Source of the DNA: Mucilaginibacter dorajii
GTDB lineage: Bacteria > Bacteroidota > Bacteroidia > Sphingobacteriales > Sphingobacteriaceae
Reading direction: 5' to 3'
Assembly: GCF_024808255.1 (NCBI RefSeq)
Contig: NZ_JANTYS010000022.1
Coordinates: forward strand, 39,425-103,424
Length of the DNA: 64,000 bases
The position numbers and the translations under genes were made by a program. This document shows positions 31,835-40,588 of the stretch, piece after piece (within the stretch, counting starts at the first letter, position 1; each line of letters starts with the position of its first letter). A model generated the notes under the pieces. The model worked only from the letters and a program-made list of their open reading frames with translations. It was not told where the DNA came from and did no database searches.

Positions 31835-32965
31835 CTAAACCCTGATATAAACATTTTTCTTATCCAACAACCATCCCACGCTCCAACAGATGAGCATATA
31901 GCTGATGGCAAACAACAAAGAGCCTATGGCACCTGGCGCTATTACCTGGTAAAAGTTGTCATTTATCCAGCCGTATAAGCTGCCGCCTTTTACGGTTACC
32001 ATGTAAAAGAAAATCACCAGTGTTTCTGATAGTACATAAACCGGTAAAGGGTTTTTACCCAGAATGGTAAAAAAGCGGGTCCAGTTGCCTTTGTTCCAAT
32101 CATTGATCTCTAAAGCGTAGATGAGAAAGGATAGGATCACCAGGTCCAGGCCGGTGGTTAGCAGCGTAAACGGACTGCTCCACAATTTTTTACCTATCGG
32201 GAATACCATGTTCCAGCACAGGGCTAAAAAGATAAACAGGCAGCCCATTAGCAGCATTTTGGAGATCACATCGTAGCCTTTCCCCTTTTGCTGAATGAAT
32301 TTACCGGCGTAATACCCCACAACTACGTTTACAATAGCCGGCAGTGTGCTTAGGATGCCTTCGGGATCAAAGGCTATTTTTTCGCCGTGATACAGGTGAT
32401 TATCGCCCAAAACAAACTTATCCAGGAAAATACCGGCATTACCGGTCATACTGAACGGATTGGTAGGATCGCCAAATACCAGCAACAATATCCAGTAGCC
32501 AAACAGCAATATAACAGACAAAATGATAACTGATTGTTTTGACAAAAAATGGATCATGAGCGATGCGAAGCAATAGCACAAAGCGATGCGCTGCAAAACC
32601 CCCATAATACGTGTATGGCTTATAGGCGACCACGCGAAATGCCCGTTATCGAAATTAAAGAACGGAAACCAATACATAAGGTAGCCTATCAAAAAGATAA
32701 GCAATGTGCGTTTAAAGATTTTGGTTAGTACGGCCGCGTTACCCATCTCTACATAACGTTTCATAGAAAAACTCATGGCATTACCCACCGCGAATAAAAA
32801 CGAAGGGAACACCAGGTCGGTTGGGGTAAAACCAAACCAGGCCGCGTGTTCAAGCGGCGCAAAAGGAGCGGCTCCGCTGCCAGGGGTATTTACAATGATC
32901 ATAAAACATATGGTCATGCCCCTGAATACATCCAGCGATAAAAATCGGGTTGATGATTTATTCAT
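31835..32965 (-). CDS. DUF5009/HGSNAT-like membrane acyltransferase
   Basis: A 376-residue protein with about ten membrane segments. The N-terminus RFLSLDVFRGMTICFMIIVNTPG and FTPTDLVFPSFLFAVGNAMSFS match bacterial relatives of lysosomal heparan-alpha-glucosaminide N-acetyltransferase, often called NagX or DUF5009. The first-loop histidine of that group would be EHAAWFG. These proteins are thought to transacetylate amino sugars across the membrane. It follows SusD by 108 bases with a terminator between, so it is partly coupled to the importer genes. Confidence 0.9.
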   Translation of the reverse strand: MNKSSTRFLSLDVFRGMTICFMIIVNTPGSGAAPFAPLEHAAWFGFTPTDLVFPSFLFAVGNAMSFSMKRYVEMGNAAVLTKIFKRTLLIFLIGYLMYWFPFFNFDNGHFAWSPISHTRIMGVLQRIALCYCFASLMIHFLSKQSVIILSVILLFGYWILLLVFGDPTNPFSMTGNAGIFLDKFVLGDNHLYHGEKIAFDPEGILSTLPAIVNVVVGYYAGKFIQQKGKGYDVISKMLLMGCLFIFLALCWNMVFPIGKKLWSSPFTLLTTGLDLVILSFLIYALEINDWNKGNWTRFFTILGKNPLPVYVLSETLVIFFYMVTVKGGSLYGWINDNFYQVIAPGAIGSLLFAISYMLICWSVGWLLDKKNVYIRV

Positions 32966-33026
32966 AATTTGGTTTAAAATAATTTACCGGTTTACAGTAA
33001 GGGGAGTAATTATAAGCAATTTGATA

Positions 33027-33060
33027 AAATATGCCGGGATATGCAAGCCCCGGCATATTT
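33027..33060 (-). terminator. Hairpin between susD-like and DUF5009 genes
   Basis: AAATATGCCGGG (33027-33038) pairs with CCCGGCATATTT (33049-33060), with a short T run on the minus strand. It may reduce expression of the downstream DUF5009 gene relative to susCD. Confidence 0.7.
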
Positions 33061-33073
33061 ATGTTATACAGGA

Positions 33074-34855
33074 TTAATGATATCCCGGGTTTTGTTTAAG
33101 TACAGGTGCGCCACCTTTTACACTCAGGTCAATTTCGGTAAGCGGAATAGGGAAATACTCGTTTTTCCCCTTGATAAACTTACCTCCTTTTACATCGTTG
33201 GTTTGGGTGCTTTGGTAAGCTACATAAGCGTTCAGCTCGGTATCGGCAATGCCCCATCTAACCAAATCAAAAAAGCGGTGACCTTCCATAGCCAGTTCAA
33301 TTTTGCGCTCAAAATAGATGGCTTTTAGCGCCACATCCTGACTGGTAAAAGAACCGGCCGGGTAAGGGCTAACCTTGTAGTTAGCAGCAGCAGTAGTTGT
33401 AAAACCTTTGGTTGGGTTATCATTATCTTTATACGTATGTACCCATCCTGCGGTATTAGCAGCCCTGTTACGCACCATGTTAACATAATTTAGGGCAGCG
33501 TTAAAGTTGTTAAGCTGCGCTTCAACTTCGGCGGCCATTAGCAGCACATCGGCAAAACGGATAAGGTTTACGTTTATGCCCGATCCTGGCGCCCATGAAG
33601 TATTATCGCCATTGGTTGATTGCTCGGCCTGGCCATAAACATTTTTAATTGGCGAATACGGACCACCATATTGCTGATCCCTGATCCAATCAGTACCAGG
33701 GTGTAAGCCCCAGTCAAGGTACGGAATACCACGGCGACCCACCGTCCAATCCAAACGAGGGTCGATGGTACCAGCATCAGGCGTGTAATCATCGCCTGCG
33801 GCTACACCCATATCGGTTTTTAAAGCATGGCTGTTATAATCATCAAGATAAGGTAAACCGGTAGCGGGGTTGGTGCGGTAATGGTTTGCCAGCTCGATAG
33901 AGGGCTGGTAAAAACCGCAGCAGCTAAACGGACTACTGTTGCCATAAGGGAAGTTCAGCATATCGCCATCATTAGCGTTTGAAGGCCCGTTGGGGTCTGA
34001 ATTGGCAGCCGCCTGCACCGCGAATACCGACTCGGCGCTGTTATTGGTGGCTGTTCTGAAGTTGTCATTGAACCTGGTATTCAAGGCGTATTTTAAACCC
34101 GATGCAGTTTCACCCTGGCTGATCACGGCATCGAACACCGCTTTGGCATCGGTGTACTTGTGCTCATATAAATAGGTTTTAGCCAAATAAGCGCCTGCTG
34201 CCCATTTATTTGCCCGGCCAACATTATCCTGGGTAACCGGCAAATTATCGTAAGCATATTTAAAATCCGCCTCAATTTTTGGCCAGATATCGGTGGTATT
34301 AGGCTGATTGATATCGGTTGTGGTTTCGTCCATATAAGGAACATTATTAAACATCTTTTTAAGATCGAAGTAATAATGACCGCGTAAAAACTTAGCCTGG
34401 GCAAGGATGTTGGTTTTAGTCGCATCTGCCAGTGCCGGAACTTTTTGGGTAACCATAATGGTATTATTTGCACGCGAAATACCCTCATAATCTGCACGCC
34501 ATTTGCTGTCAAAGAAACCATTACTGGCATCCGGGTTGTATTTCATGATGGGTTCAATAGGCTGCTGATCGCCGGCTATACTTCCTTTTGAAGCATCGCC
34601 ACCGGCCACACCGCCATAAATCCAGTTATCGGGCGATGCTTCCCATGAACCACCACCACCAATCGCGGCATCGCCGCCTTGCTGGCCGTCTAAAGCGGCA
34701 TAAGCACCAACCAATAATTCATTGGCACCTGCTTCTGTTTCTAAAAACTGGGGTTGCAGGGCACCATTAATGGGTTTATCTAAAAATGATTTTTTACATG
34801 CAGCAAGCGATAAAACGCTTAGCAACATGATGCTGAAATATATTTTTGCTTTCAT
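33074..34855 (-). CDS. SusD/RagB-family nutrient-binding lipoprotein
   Basis: A 593-residue surface lipoprotein with lipobox LAAC and lipidated Cys20. The N-terminal SusD-like region (about 21-230) has the tetratricopeptide-type helices, with FLRGHYYFDLKKMFNNVPY. The C-terminal RagB/SusD domain has RFADVLLMAAEVEAQL and the terminal block ERKIELAMEGHRFFDLVRWG...FPIPLTEIDL. It caps the SusC porin and binds the glycan or peptide. The gene starts 22 bases after the susC-like stop, in one operon. Confidence 0.96.
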   Translation of the reverse strand: MKAKIYFSIMLLSVLSLAACKKSFLDKPINGALQPQFLETEAGANELLVGAYAALDGQQGGDAAIGGGGSWEASPDNWIYGGVAGGDASKGSIAGDQQPIEPIMKYNPDASNGFFDSKWRADYEGISRANNTIMVTQKVPALADATKTNILAQAKFLRGHYYFDLKKMFNNVPYMDETTTDINQPNTTDIWPKIEADFKYAYDNLPVTQDNVGRANKWAAGAYLAKTYLYEHKYTDAKAVFDAVISQGETASGLKYALNTRFNDNFRTATNNSAESVFAVQAAANSDPNGPSNANDGDMLNFPYGNSSPFSCCGFYQPSIELANHYRTNPATGLPYLDDYNSHALKTDMGVAAGDDYTPDAGTIDPRLDWTVGRRGIPYLDWGLHPGTDWIRDQQYGGPYSPIKNVYGQAEQSTNGDNTSWAPGSGINVNLIRFADVLLMAAEVEAQLNNFNAALNYVNMVRNRAANTAGWVHTYKDNDNPTKGFTTTAAANYKVSPYPAGSFTSQDVALKAIYFERKIELAMEGHRFFDLVRWGIADTELNAYVAYQSTQTNDVKGGKFIKGKNEYFPIPLTEIDLSVKGGAPVLKQNPGYH

Positions 34856-34877
34856 TGTAATACGCTTTATGTTGTTG

Positions 34878-37800
34878 TTATAATGAAAAATTTACGCCGA
34901 ATAAGAATGTACGCGGACTGGCATAACTGCCTTCATCAATACCAAAATCTTTGGTGTTACCGCTCAGCTCAGGATCAATGCCGCTGTAACCTGTTAAAGT
35001 GAACAGGTTAGTTGCCGATACATAGATCCTCAGTTTTTGAATGCCTGCCTTCTTTAAAGCGTTCACTTTAAAGGTGTACCCTATCTGCGCGTTACGCAGG
35101 CGTACATAGGTTCCGTTTTCAACAAAATAAGAGTTTGGTGTGGCACCGCTGCTGGTTGATGCATCAAGCTCCTGGATAGGCGCTTTAGCATCCTGGTGGG
35201 TTGGTGTCCAGGAGTCGTTTAGCGCGGTGTAGCTTTTTGCAGTACCATATGACGCGTAAAAGTCTCTCCAGTATTTTACACTGTTCCATAACTTGTTGCC
35301 AAACGAGCCATAAAGGAAAACACTGGCATCAAAATTCTTATAATTTACAGCCAGGTTTAAGCCCGCGGTTACCTTGGGGTTAGGGTTGCCAATAAATGTA
35401 CGATCTGCGTCGGTAATCATGCCATCGCCATTTACATCCTTGTATTTAAAACGCCCCACTTTAACATCAGATTGGTAAACCGCATTTGGATCGTTGCTTA
35501 TTTTTTGGGCACTCGCATTGGCCGCGTCAATCTGGGCCTGGTTATTCCAAAAGCCATCTACCTGGTAACCATAAAACTCGCCTAATGAGTGGCCAACCGC
35601 GCTGCGGGTTATCGGGTTATCAAAACGGCTGGTGGCATCGCCCACAAAATAATCCCTGTCGTCAGATACTTTTAAGATCTTGTTATTATAGGTTGTTATA
35701 GTACCGGTGGCGCTAAAGTTAAGATCTTTATTCGCGGTAAAATTACCGGTTACAGAGATATCCAAACCATCTGTTTTCATTTTACCTACGTTTTGGGCAG
35801 GCACTTGTCCGTTACCGGCTGTACCCAACTGGCGTGCTGCATACAACAGATCGTTGATGTTTTTGCGGTAATAATCGGCAGTTACCGCAATTTTACCATC
35901 AAATATGGTGGCATCAAAGCCGATGTTGGAGTTGATGTCTTTTTCCCATAAGGCATGAGGATTAGCTATCTGATCCTGGTAAAAGCCAGGTACCAAAGGA
36001 GCGTTACCGTCTAAAGGATAGTAAGACTGCCCGATGTTTGTGCTAAAGGTGGTATAAGCATCTTTGGCACCCATATTAATCTGGTTGCCCATAATGCCCC
36101 AGCCACCGCGTACTTTTAAATCGGTAAGCCATTTTACATTTTTAAGGAAGCTTTCCTGCGATACACGCCAGCCGCCGCTAAATGCAGGGAAATAACCATA
36201 ACGCTGATCTACCGGGAATTTTGAAGAGCCATCCCGGCGAATGGTCGCGTTAAACAGGTACTTGTTATCAAAAATGTAGTCGAGACGTGCAAATTCTGAA
36301 AAAAGTGAATTTGAGGCTGTGCTGCTATAAGTATCCTTATTATTGGTTCCGGTTGAAAGGTTCACATAATTAGGATCGAAACTATAAAACCCCTGAATGC
36401 TGCCGCCAAGGCTGCTATCATGATCTTCAACAGCTTCGGTACCTACAACCACATTCAGGTTATGCTTTCCAAAAGTTTTTTGATAGGATAGTGTATTTGT
36501 CCAGTTAAAACTATAGGCATTTTCAGAGTTTTCGCTGTAGCTGTTTATCTGCGAGTTTTCTACGTTTTCATAAGTTGGGTAATTAAACGAATGATTTTTA
36601 CTGTTCAAAATATCGCCGCCAAAGCTGGTGCGCAACACAAGTCCTTTAAAAATATCGGCCTCGGCAAACATATTTCCCAACAGCCGGTAAGCAGTAGCAC
36701 CATTTACTTTAGTACGTTGCTGTATGGCTACCGGGTTATTGGCATCGCCTAAACCTGTACCATAGCTACCTGCATAATTGCCTTTAATGTCATAAACGGG
36801 TATAATAGGCTGCTCCCGTAAACCCATAGCAATAACACCATCCGGGTTGTTGGCCGTTATCTGTGCATGGTTTGTGCCCGATACCTGTGGTGTATTGGTG
36901 ATAGAATACGCCAGGTTTTCGCCCACCCTGATGTGCTTGGTAATGTTAAAGGTAGTATTTGAGCGCAGGGTATACCGCTTAAGATAGGTATCTATTAATG
37001 TACCTTGCTGGTTAAAATAGTTTAACGAAAACAGGTAACTTGCCTGATCGCTACTACCGCTTAAAGTTAAGTTGTGGCTGGTTATCGGTGCTGTTTTAAA
37101 CAGCTCATGATACCAATCGGTACCAGTTTTATTGGCTTTTGTGATCCTGTAGAAGTTATTATAGTCATCGGGCGATGTATAATTAGGATTCACATAATAT
37201 TTTGAAGGATCAACCGAAGGATCGCCGTTTTTAGCACCCGCGGGTGTGATATAATCGGGCAGTGTAAAGTTTGCGCCATGGCCATTGGGATTATACAAAG
37301 GGTCCTGAAAATCTGTAGTACCGGAGTTTTTTTCGGCTAACAATTGCAGGTTAGCTGTTTGTTGCGGGTTTAAAGTATTCCAAACGTTACCACCTTTAGG
37401 CACCTGTGAGCCATAATAAGCATCGTACTGAATACTTACTTTGCCTTTACCCTTTTTGGTTGTAATAATTATTACCCCGTTGGCTGCCCTGGCACCATAT
37501 ATAGAGGCCGAGCTCGCATCCTTTAACACCTGTAAAGATTCGACATCGTTAGGGTTAATGGTGCTGATATCATAGGTTTCCATCCCGTCAACCACATATA
37601 ATGGGGTATTATCGCCAAAAGTGTTAAAACCCCTGATGTGTACCTGTGGTTCTTCGCCTGGCTGTCCTGATCCGGTAACGGTGACACCCGATGCCTGGCC
37701 TTGTAACTGACTGTTTACCGATGATGAGGCCTGTTTGTTAAGATCTTTAACATTTACAACAGCTACCGCGCCGGTAAGGTCCTTTTTCTTTTGGGTGGCA

Positions 37801-38435
37801 TAGCCCACTACCACAACCTCGTTTAAAGCTTTTGATTCTTCGGCAAGTTTTATATTGATGACCGCTTGTCCGTTAACTGCAGCTTCCTGTCCTGTAAACC
37901 CTAAAAAGTTATATACCAGCGTACCGGTACCATCGGGCAGGGTGATGCTGTATTTACCATCGGTATTGGTTACTGTACCTAAGGAGCTGCCTTTGAGTTT
38001 TATACTTACACCCGGCAGCGGCGCGCCGCTTGCATCGGTAACTGTGCCAGTAACGGTAAGGGTTACTATTTCTTTACCATCAGGTTTAATGATGATGATA
38101 TCATCCACTACCTGGAAGGTAAGCTGCTGATTTTTGAGTACATTTTTCATTACGGTTTCAATGTTGGCGTCTTGCAGCTCTATATTGATCTTCTTATCAA
38201 CATTGACCTGGTCCAACCGGTAAAAAACCGTGTACTTGCTGTTTTTCTCAATCTGTTTAAACATTTGTTTTACAGATACATTGTTCACATTAAAGTTGAA
38301 AACGTTTTGTGAGTAAACAGCCGCATGTATTTGCATTATTCCCGTGAAGAGTAAAACAGTTACAAGCTTCATAATTTTAATCGTTTTTTGCCACGCATGC
38401 GCAGCCCTTACAGATTTTCTGTCAAAATTTATCAT
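34878..38435 (-). CDS. SusC/RagA TonB-dependent outer-membrane transporter
   Basis: A 1185-residue protein with signal peptide near residues 20-42 (MKLVTVLLFTGIMQIHA). The STN domain (about 50-118, VSVKQMFKQIEKNSKYTVFYRLDQ) contacts an anti-sigma factor. Then come a carboxypeptidase-regulatory-like domain (about 130-205, DASGAPLPGVSIKLKGSSLGT), the segment LNEVVVVGYATQKKKDLTGAV, the plug (about 215-330) and the 22-strand barrel ending RTFLFGVNFSL. The STN domain and adjacent FecR/sigma genes indicate transport-coupled induction. No glycoside hydrolase lies in the window, so the substrate is unknown. Confidence 0.97.
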   Translation of the reverse strand: MINFDRKSVRAAHAWQKTIKIMKLVTVLLFTGIMQIHAAVYSQNVFNFNVNNVSVKQMFKQIEKNSKYTVFYRLDQVNVDKKINIELQDANIETVMKNVLKNQQLTFQVVDDIIIIKPDGKEIVTLTVTGTVTDASGAPLPGVSIKLKGSSLGTVTNTDGKYSITLPDGTGTLVYNFLGFTGQEAAVNGQAVINIKLAEESKALNEVVVVGYATQKKKDLTGAVAVVNVKDLNKQASSSVNSQLQGQASGVTVTGSGQPGEEPQVHIRGFNTFGDNTPLYVVDGMETYDISTINPNDVESLQVLKDASSASIYGARAANGVIIITTKKGKGKVSIQYDAYYGSQVPKGGNVWNTLNPQQTANLQLLAEKNSGTTDFQDPLYNPNGHGANFTLPDYITPAGAKNGDPSVDPSKYYVNPNYTSPDDYNNFYRITKANKTGTDWYHELFKTAPITSHNLTLSGSSDQASYLFSLNYFNQQGTLIDTYLKRYTLRSNTTFNITKHIRVGENLAYSITNTPQVSGTNHAQITANNPDGVIAMGLREQPIIPVYDIKGNYAGSYGTGLGDANNPVAIQQRTKVNGATAYRLLGNMFAEADIFKGLVLRTSFGGDILNSKNHSFNYPTYENVENSQINSYSENSENAYSFNWTNTLSYQKTFGKHNLNVVVGTEAVEDHDSSLGGSIQGFYSFDPNYVNLSTGTNNKDTYSSTASNSLFSEFARLDYIFDNKYLFNATIRRDGSSKFPVDQRYGYFPAFSGGWRVSQESFLKNVKWLTDLKVRGGWGIMGNQINMGAKDAYTTFSTNIGQSYYPLDGNAPLVPGFYQDQIANPHALWEKDINSNIGFDATIFDGKIAVTADYYRKNINDLLYAARQLGTAGNGQVPAQNVGKMKTDGLDISVTGNFTANKDLNFSATGTITTYNNKILKVSDDRDYFVGDATSRFDNPITRSAVGHSLGEFYGYQVDGFWNNQAQIDAANASAQKISNDPNAVYQSDVKVGRFKYKDVNGDGMITDADRTFIGNPNPKVTAGLNLAVNYKNFDASVFLYGSFGNKLWNSVKYWRDFYASYGTAKSYTALNDSWTPTHQDAKAPIQELDASTSSGATPNSYFVENGTYVRLRNAQIGYTFKVNALKKAGIQKLRIYVSATNLFTLTGYSGIDPELSGNTKDFGIDEGSYASPRTFLFGVNFSL

Positions 38436-38595
38436 AAATTTGTTTGTTAATCAGTTAATACGATGCTTCCCCAAGCGTAGGGTATTAGCTATTGATTTTA
38501 TAGGACCCGGAGTGTTAGCGCACATCGGGTTTTTTTATTTTGAAAGAGAGCGTTAGTTTTTCGTCATATGTTTTTTGTTTTTTAAGGTTAACAGA

Positions 38596-39657
38596 TTAGT
38601 TTTTATTGTTTTTGGTTATGTTCACGGTGTTCCCGGTTATGGAATAATCAATTGGGGTATTACCCTTAATCAGTTCCAAAACCTTATTGATACTTGTCAC
38701 ATTTTTAAAGCTGCCCGAGTAGCGGATACTTTGCAAACCGGCATCATTCATTATAATTTTCACATTGTAGCGACGCTCCAGCACTTTTGAGATCTCATCA
38801 AGTGTGTTGCCGTCAAATACCAGCAGATCATCTTTCCAGCCATCATAACGGTCCAGTTTTGCCGAATCAATTTGCATTACCTGGATCTCATTAAGATTAT
38901 CAAGATCTTTTTTGTTGGCAGGCTTGCTAAATTCTTCCGGTTTTGGATAATAGATTCTGAGCACCTGGTGTGGCTTTACATAAATGCGGTTCATTTCATG
39001 GGCGTTGTTATCTATATTGCCCTCCACAGCTACTTCGCCTTTTACTACTGTAGTTTCAAAAAACCTATCGTTAGGGTAAGCCTTTAAATTAAATTTTGTG
39101 CCGATATCCCTGATGGTATAGTTTTTTGTATTCACCAAAAAAGGGATCGTTTTTTTGCCGGGGGCGATCTCAAAAAAAGCTTCCCCCTCTAAATAAACCG
39201 TACGATTGGTTTTACCAAAACCGGTATTATAATTAAGTTTACTGCCGGCGTTAAGCCAAACCAGCGTACCATCGCTTAAAACTATTTTTTTAATGCCTCC
39301 ATTATTTGCAGCTACCTGCTTTACCTTTTGCACGTTTTGCGCATAGTGATTGAGTAATAAGCCCGTAAACACGCTAAACAGCGTTACAGCGGCAGCAACT
39401 TTGGTCCATATTTTAAGTGTCCGGTATTTTGTTTCGCGTGGTATATTATCTGCCGAGAATTTCTGGAAAGCTTTTTCCTGGTTAACCACATCGGGTTGCA
39501 GGTATAGCATATTTTGCCAGGTTTCGTAAAGCTGGGCAAAATACTGTTCGTTCTCGGGGTGCGCGCTTACCCATAGCCTTACCTGCTCCACCTCTTCATC
39601 ATTGGCTTCGCGGGTTATATATTTCACCAGTAAAAGTTTTATTTCTTCGTTATCCAT
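38596..39657 (-). CDS. FecR-family anti-sigma factor
   Basis: A 353-residue protein. The cytoplasmic N-terminal segment (about 1-85, DEEVEQVRLWVSAHPENEQYF) binds the sigma factor. A single membrane segment (about 87-108) is followed by the periplasmic FecR domain (about 120-230, IKKIVLSDGTLVWLNAGSKLNY, VYLEGEAFFEIA) and the C-terminal domain contacting the STN domain (LDEISKVLERRYNVKI). It lies upstream of the SusC gene with 160 bases between. The spacer contains a hairpin whose T run is on the plus strand. Confidence 0.95.
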   Translation of the reverse strand: MDNEEIKLLLVKYITREANDEEVEQVRLWVSAHPENEQYFAQLYETWQNMLYLQPDVVNQEKAFQKFSADNIPRETKYRTLKIWTKVAAAVTLFSVFTGLLLNHYAQNVQKVKQVAANNGGIKKIVLSDGTLVWLNAGSKLNYNTGFGKTNRTVYLEGEAFFEIAPGKKTIPFLVNTKNYTIRDIGTKFNLKAYPNDRFFETTVVKGEVAVEGNIDNNAHEMNRIYVKPHQVLRIYYPKPEEFSKPANKKDLDNLNEIQVMQIDSAKLDRYDGWKDDLLVFDGNTLDEISKVLERRYNVKIIMNDAGLQSIRYSGSFKNVTSINKVLELIKGNTPIDYSITGNTVNITKNNKN

Positions 39658-39724
39658 CCTTATATACTACCAAGACAACTGAAAAGGGCCATACCCTCAA
39701 ACGGTTAAAAAATATTTCAATAAA

Positions 39725-39752
39725 AAAGCCGGCTGAATATTGAACCGGCTTT
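39725..39752 (-). terminator. Terminator between the divergent sigma and fecR genes
   Basis: AAAGCCGG (39725-39732) pairs with CCGGCTTT (39745-39752); on the minus strand it is followed by TTTTTTATT, as in an intrinsic terminator. It lies 68 bases upstream of the fecR start, so it could block readthrough from uvrA or act as an attenuator. Just downstream, the minus strand reads GGGTA, 14 bases, TGTCTT, a possible ECF promoter for fecR. Confidence 0.6.
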
Positions 39753-39962
39753 CATTACCATTAGTTAAGGTATATTATTGCAAGTATTTAATCAAGGTTA
39801 CCAAACTCAACGGTAAAAATTTATTGGGGTCTATAGCCCAACTACAAAACAATACAGGTTACTTTATCATTATTTCCATATTAAATTTGACGCTTACAGA
39901 TTAATTCCTAACTTGTTAAAGTTTTTTAAAAAGTATGTCATTTCTATTTTACCTATGAATAA

Positions 39963-40529
39963 ATGATTACCCAAAGCAGCAACCTATCAATTACAAAACT
40001 TACGCAGGGCGATGCGCGGGCTTTCGAAGCTTTATTTAAGCTTCACTATACCCGCCTCACGCTTTTTGCCAATCGTTTTGTAAATAATTTGTTGGTTGCC
40101 GAGGAAATTGTCGCGGATGTATTTACCGATCTGTGGGAAAAAGGGCATGAGGTTACCTTTTCAACGTCCGTAAGTTCATACCTATATAAAATGGTGCAAA
40201 ACCGAAGCCTCAATTACCTGAAGCACCAAAAAATAGAAAACCTTTACGTGGTTTACCTGCAAAAAAACAACCTGTTTGATGAGATACGCAGCGCCGTTGA
40301 AAACGGCTATGAAGAAAAGGAACTGGCCCGCCAGATTAAAGCAGCTATAAATACCCTCCCAGAAAAATGTCGCGAAATTTTTGTGCTGAGCCGCTTTAGC
40401 GATATGAAGTATAAAGAAATTGCCAGTCAGCTTAATATTTCACCTAAAACTGTAGAACGCCAGGTAAGCATTGCCTTAGAAAAGCTGAGGCAGACATTGC
40501 GGCATGTGAGTTATTTGTTTATGTTTTAA
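39963..40529 (+). CDS. FecI-like ECF RNA polymerase sigma factor
   Basis: A 188-residue sigma factor. Region 2 (about 22-90) has FEALFKLHYTRLTLFANRFVNNLLVAEEIVADVFTDLWEK; region 4 (about 125-180) has LPEKCREIFVLSRFSDMKYKEIASQLNISPKTVERQVSIALEKLR. It is the type that works with FecR and a SusC-type STN receptor. Here it is divergent from fecR rather than upstream on the same strand, which is the commoner order. It likely activates the fecR-susCD operon. Confidence 0.95.
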   Translation: MITQSSNLSITKLTQGDARAFEALFKLHYTRLTLFANRFVNNLLVAEEIVADVFTDLWEKGHEVTFSTSVSSYLYKMVQNRSLNYLKHQKIENLYVVYLQKNNLFDEIRSAVENGYEEKELARQIKAAINTLPEKCREIFVLSRFSDMKYKEIASQLNISPKTVERQVSIALEKLRQTLRHVSYLFMF

Positions 40530-40538
40530 AACCTTCCT

Positions 40539-40569
40539 AATAGCGATGGATTTAAAACCCATCGCTATT
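40539..40569. terminator. Hairpin between sigma factor and uvrA
   Basis: AATAGCGATGG (40539-40549) pairs with CCATCGCTATT (40559-40569). It is shared by convergent genes; T runs are weak on both strands, so termination may be leaky. Confidence 0.6.
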
Positions 40570-40588
40570 GGGCAAAGCCTGTAAAATT

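Noticed and set aside
31835..40529. Complete polysaccharide utilisation locus
   Set aside because: SusC, SusD, FecR and sigma factor are present, but no glycoside hydrolase or lyase is, so only an importer with regulation is claimed.
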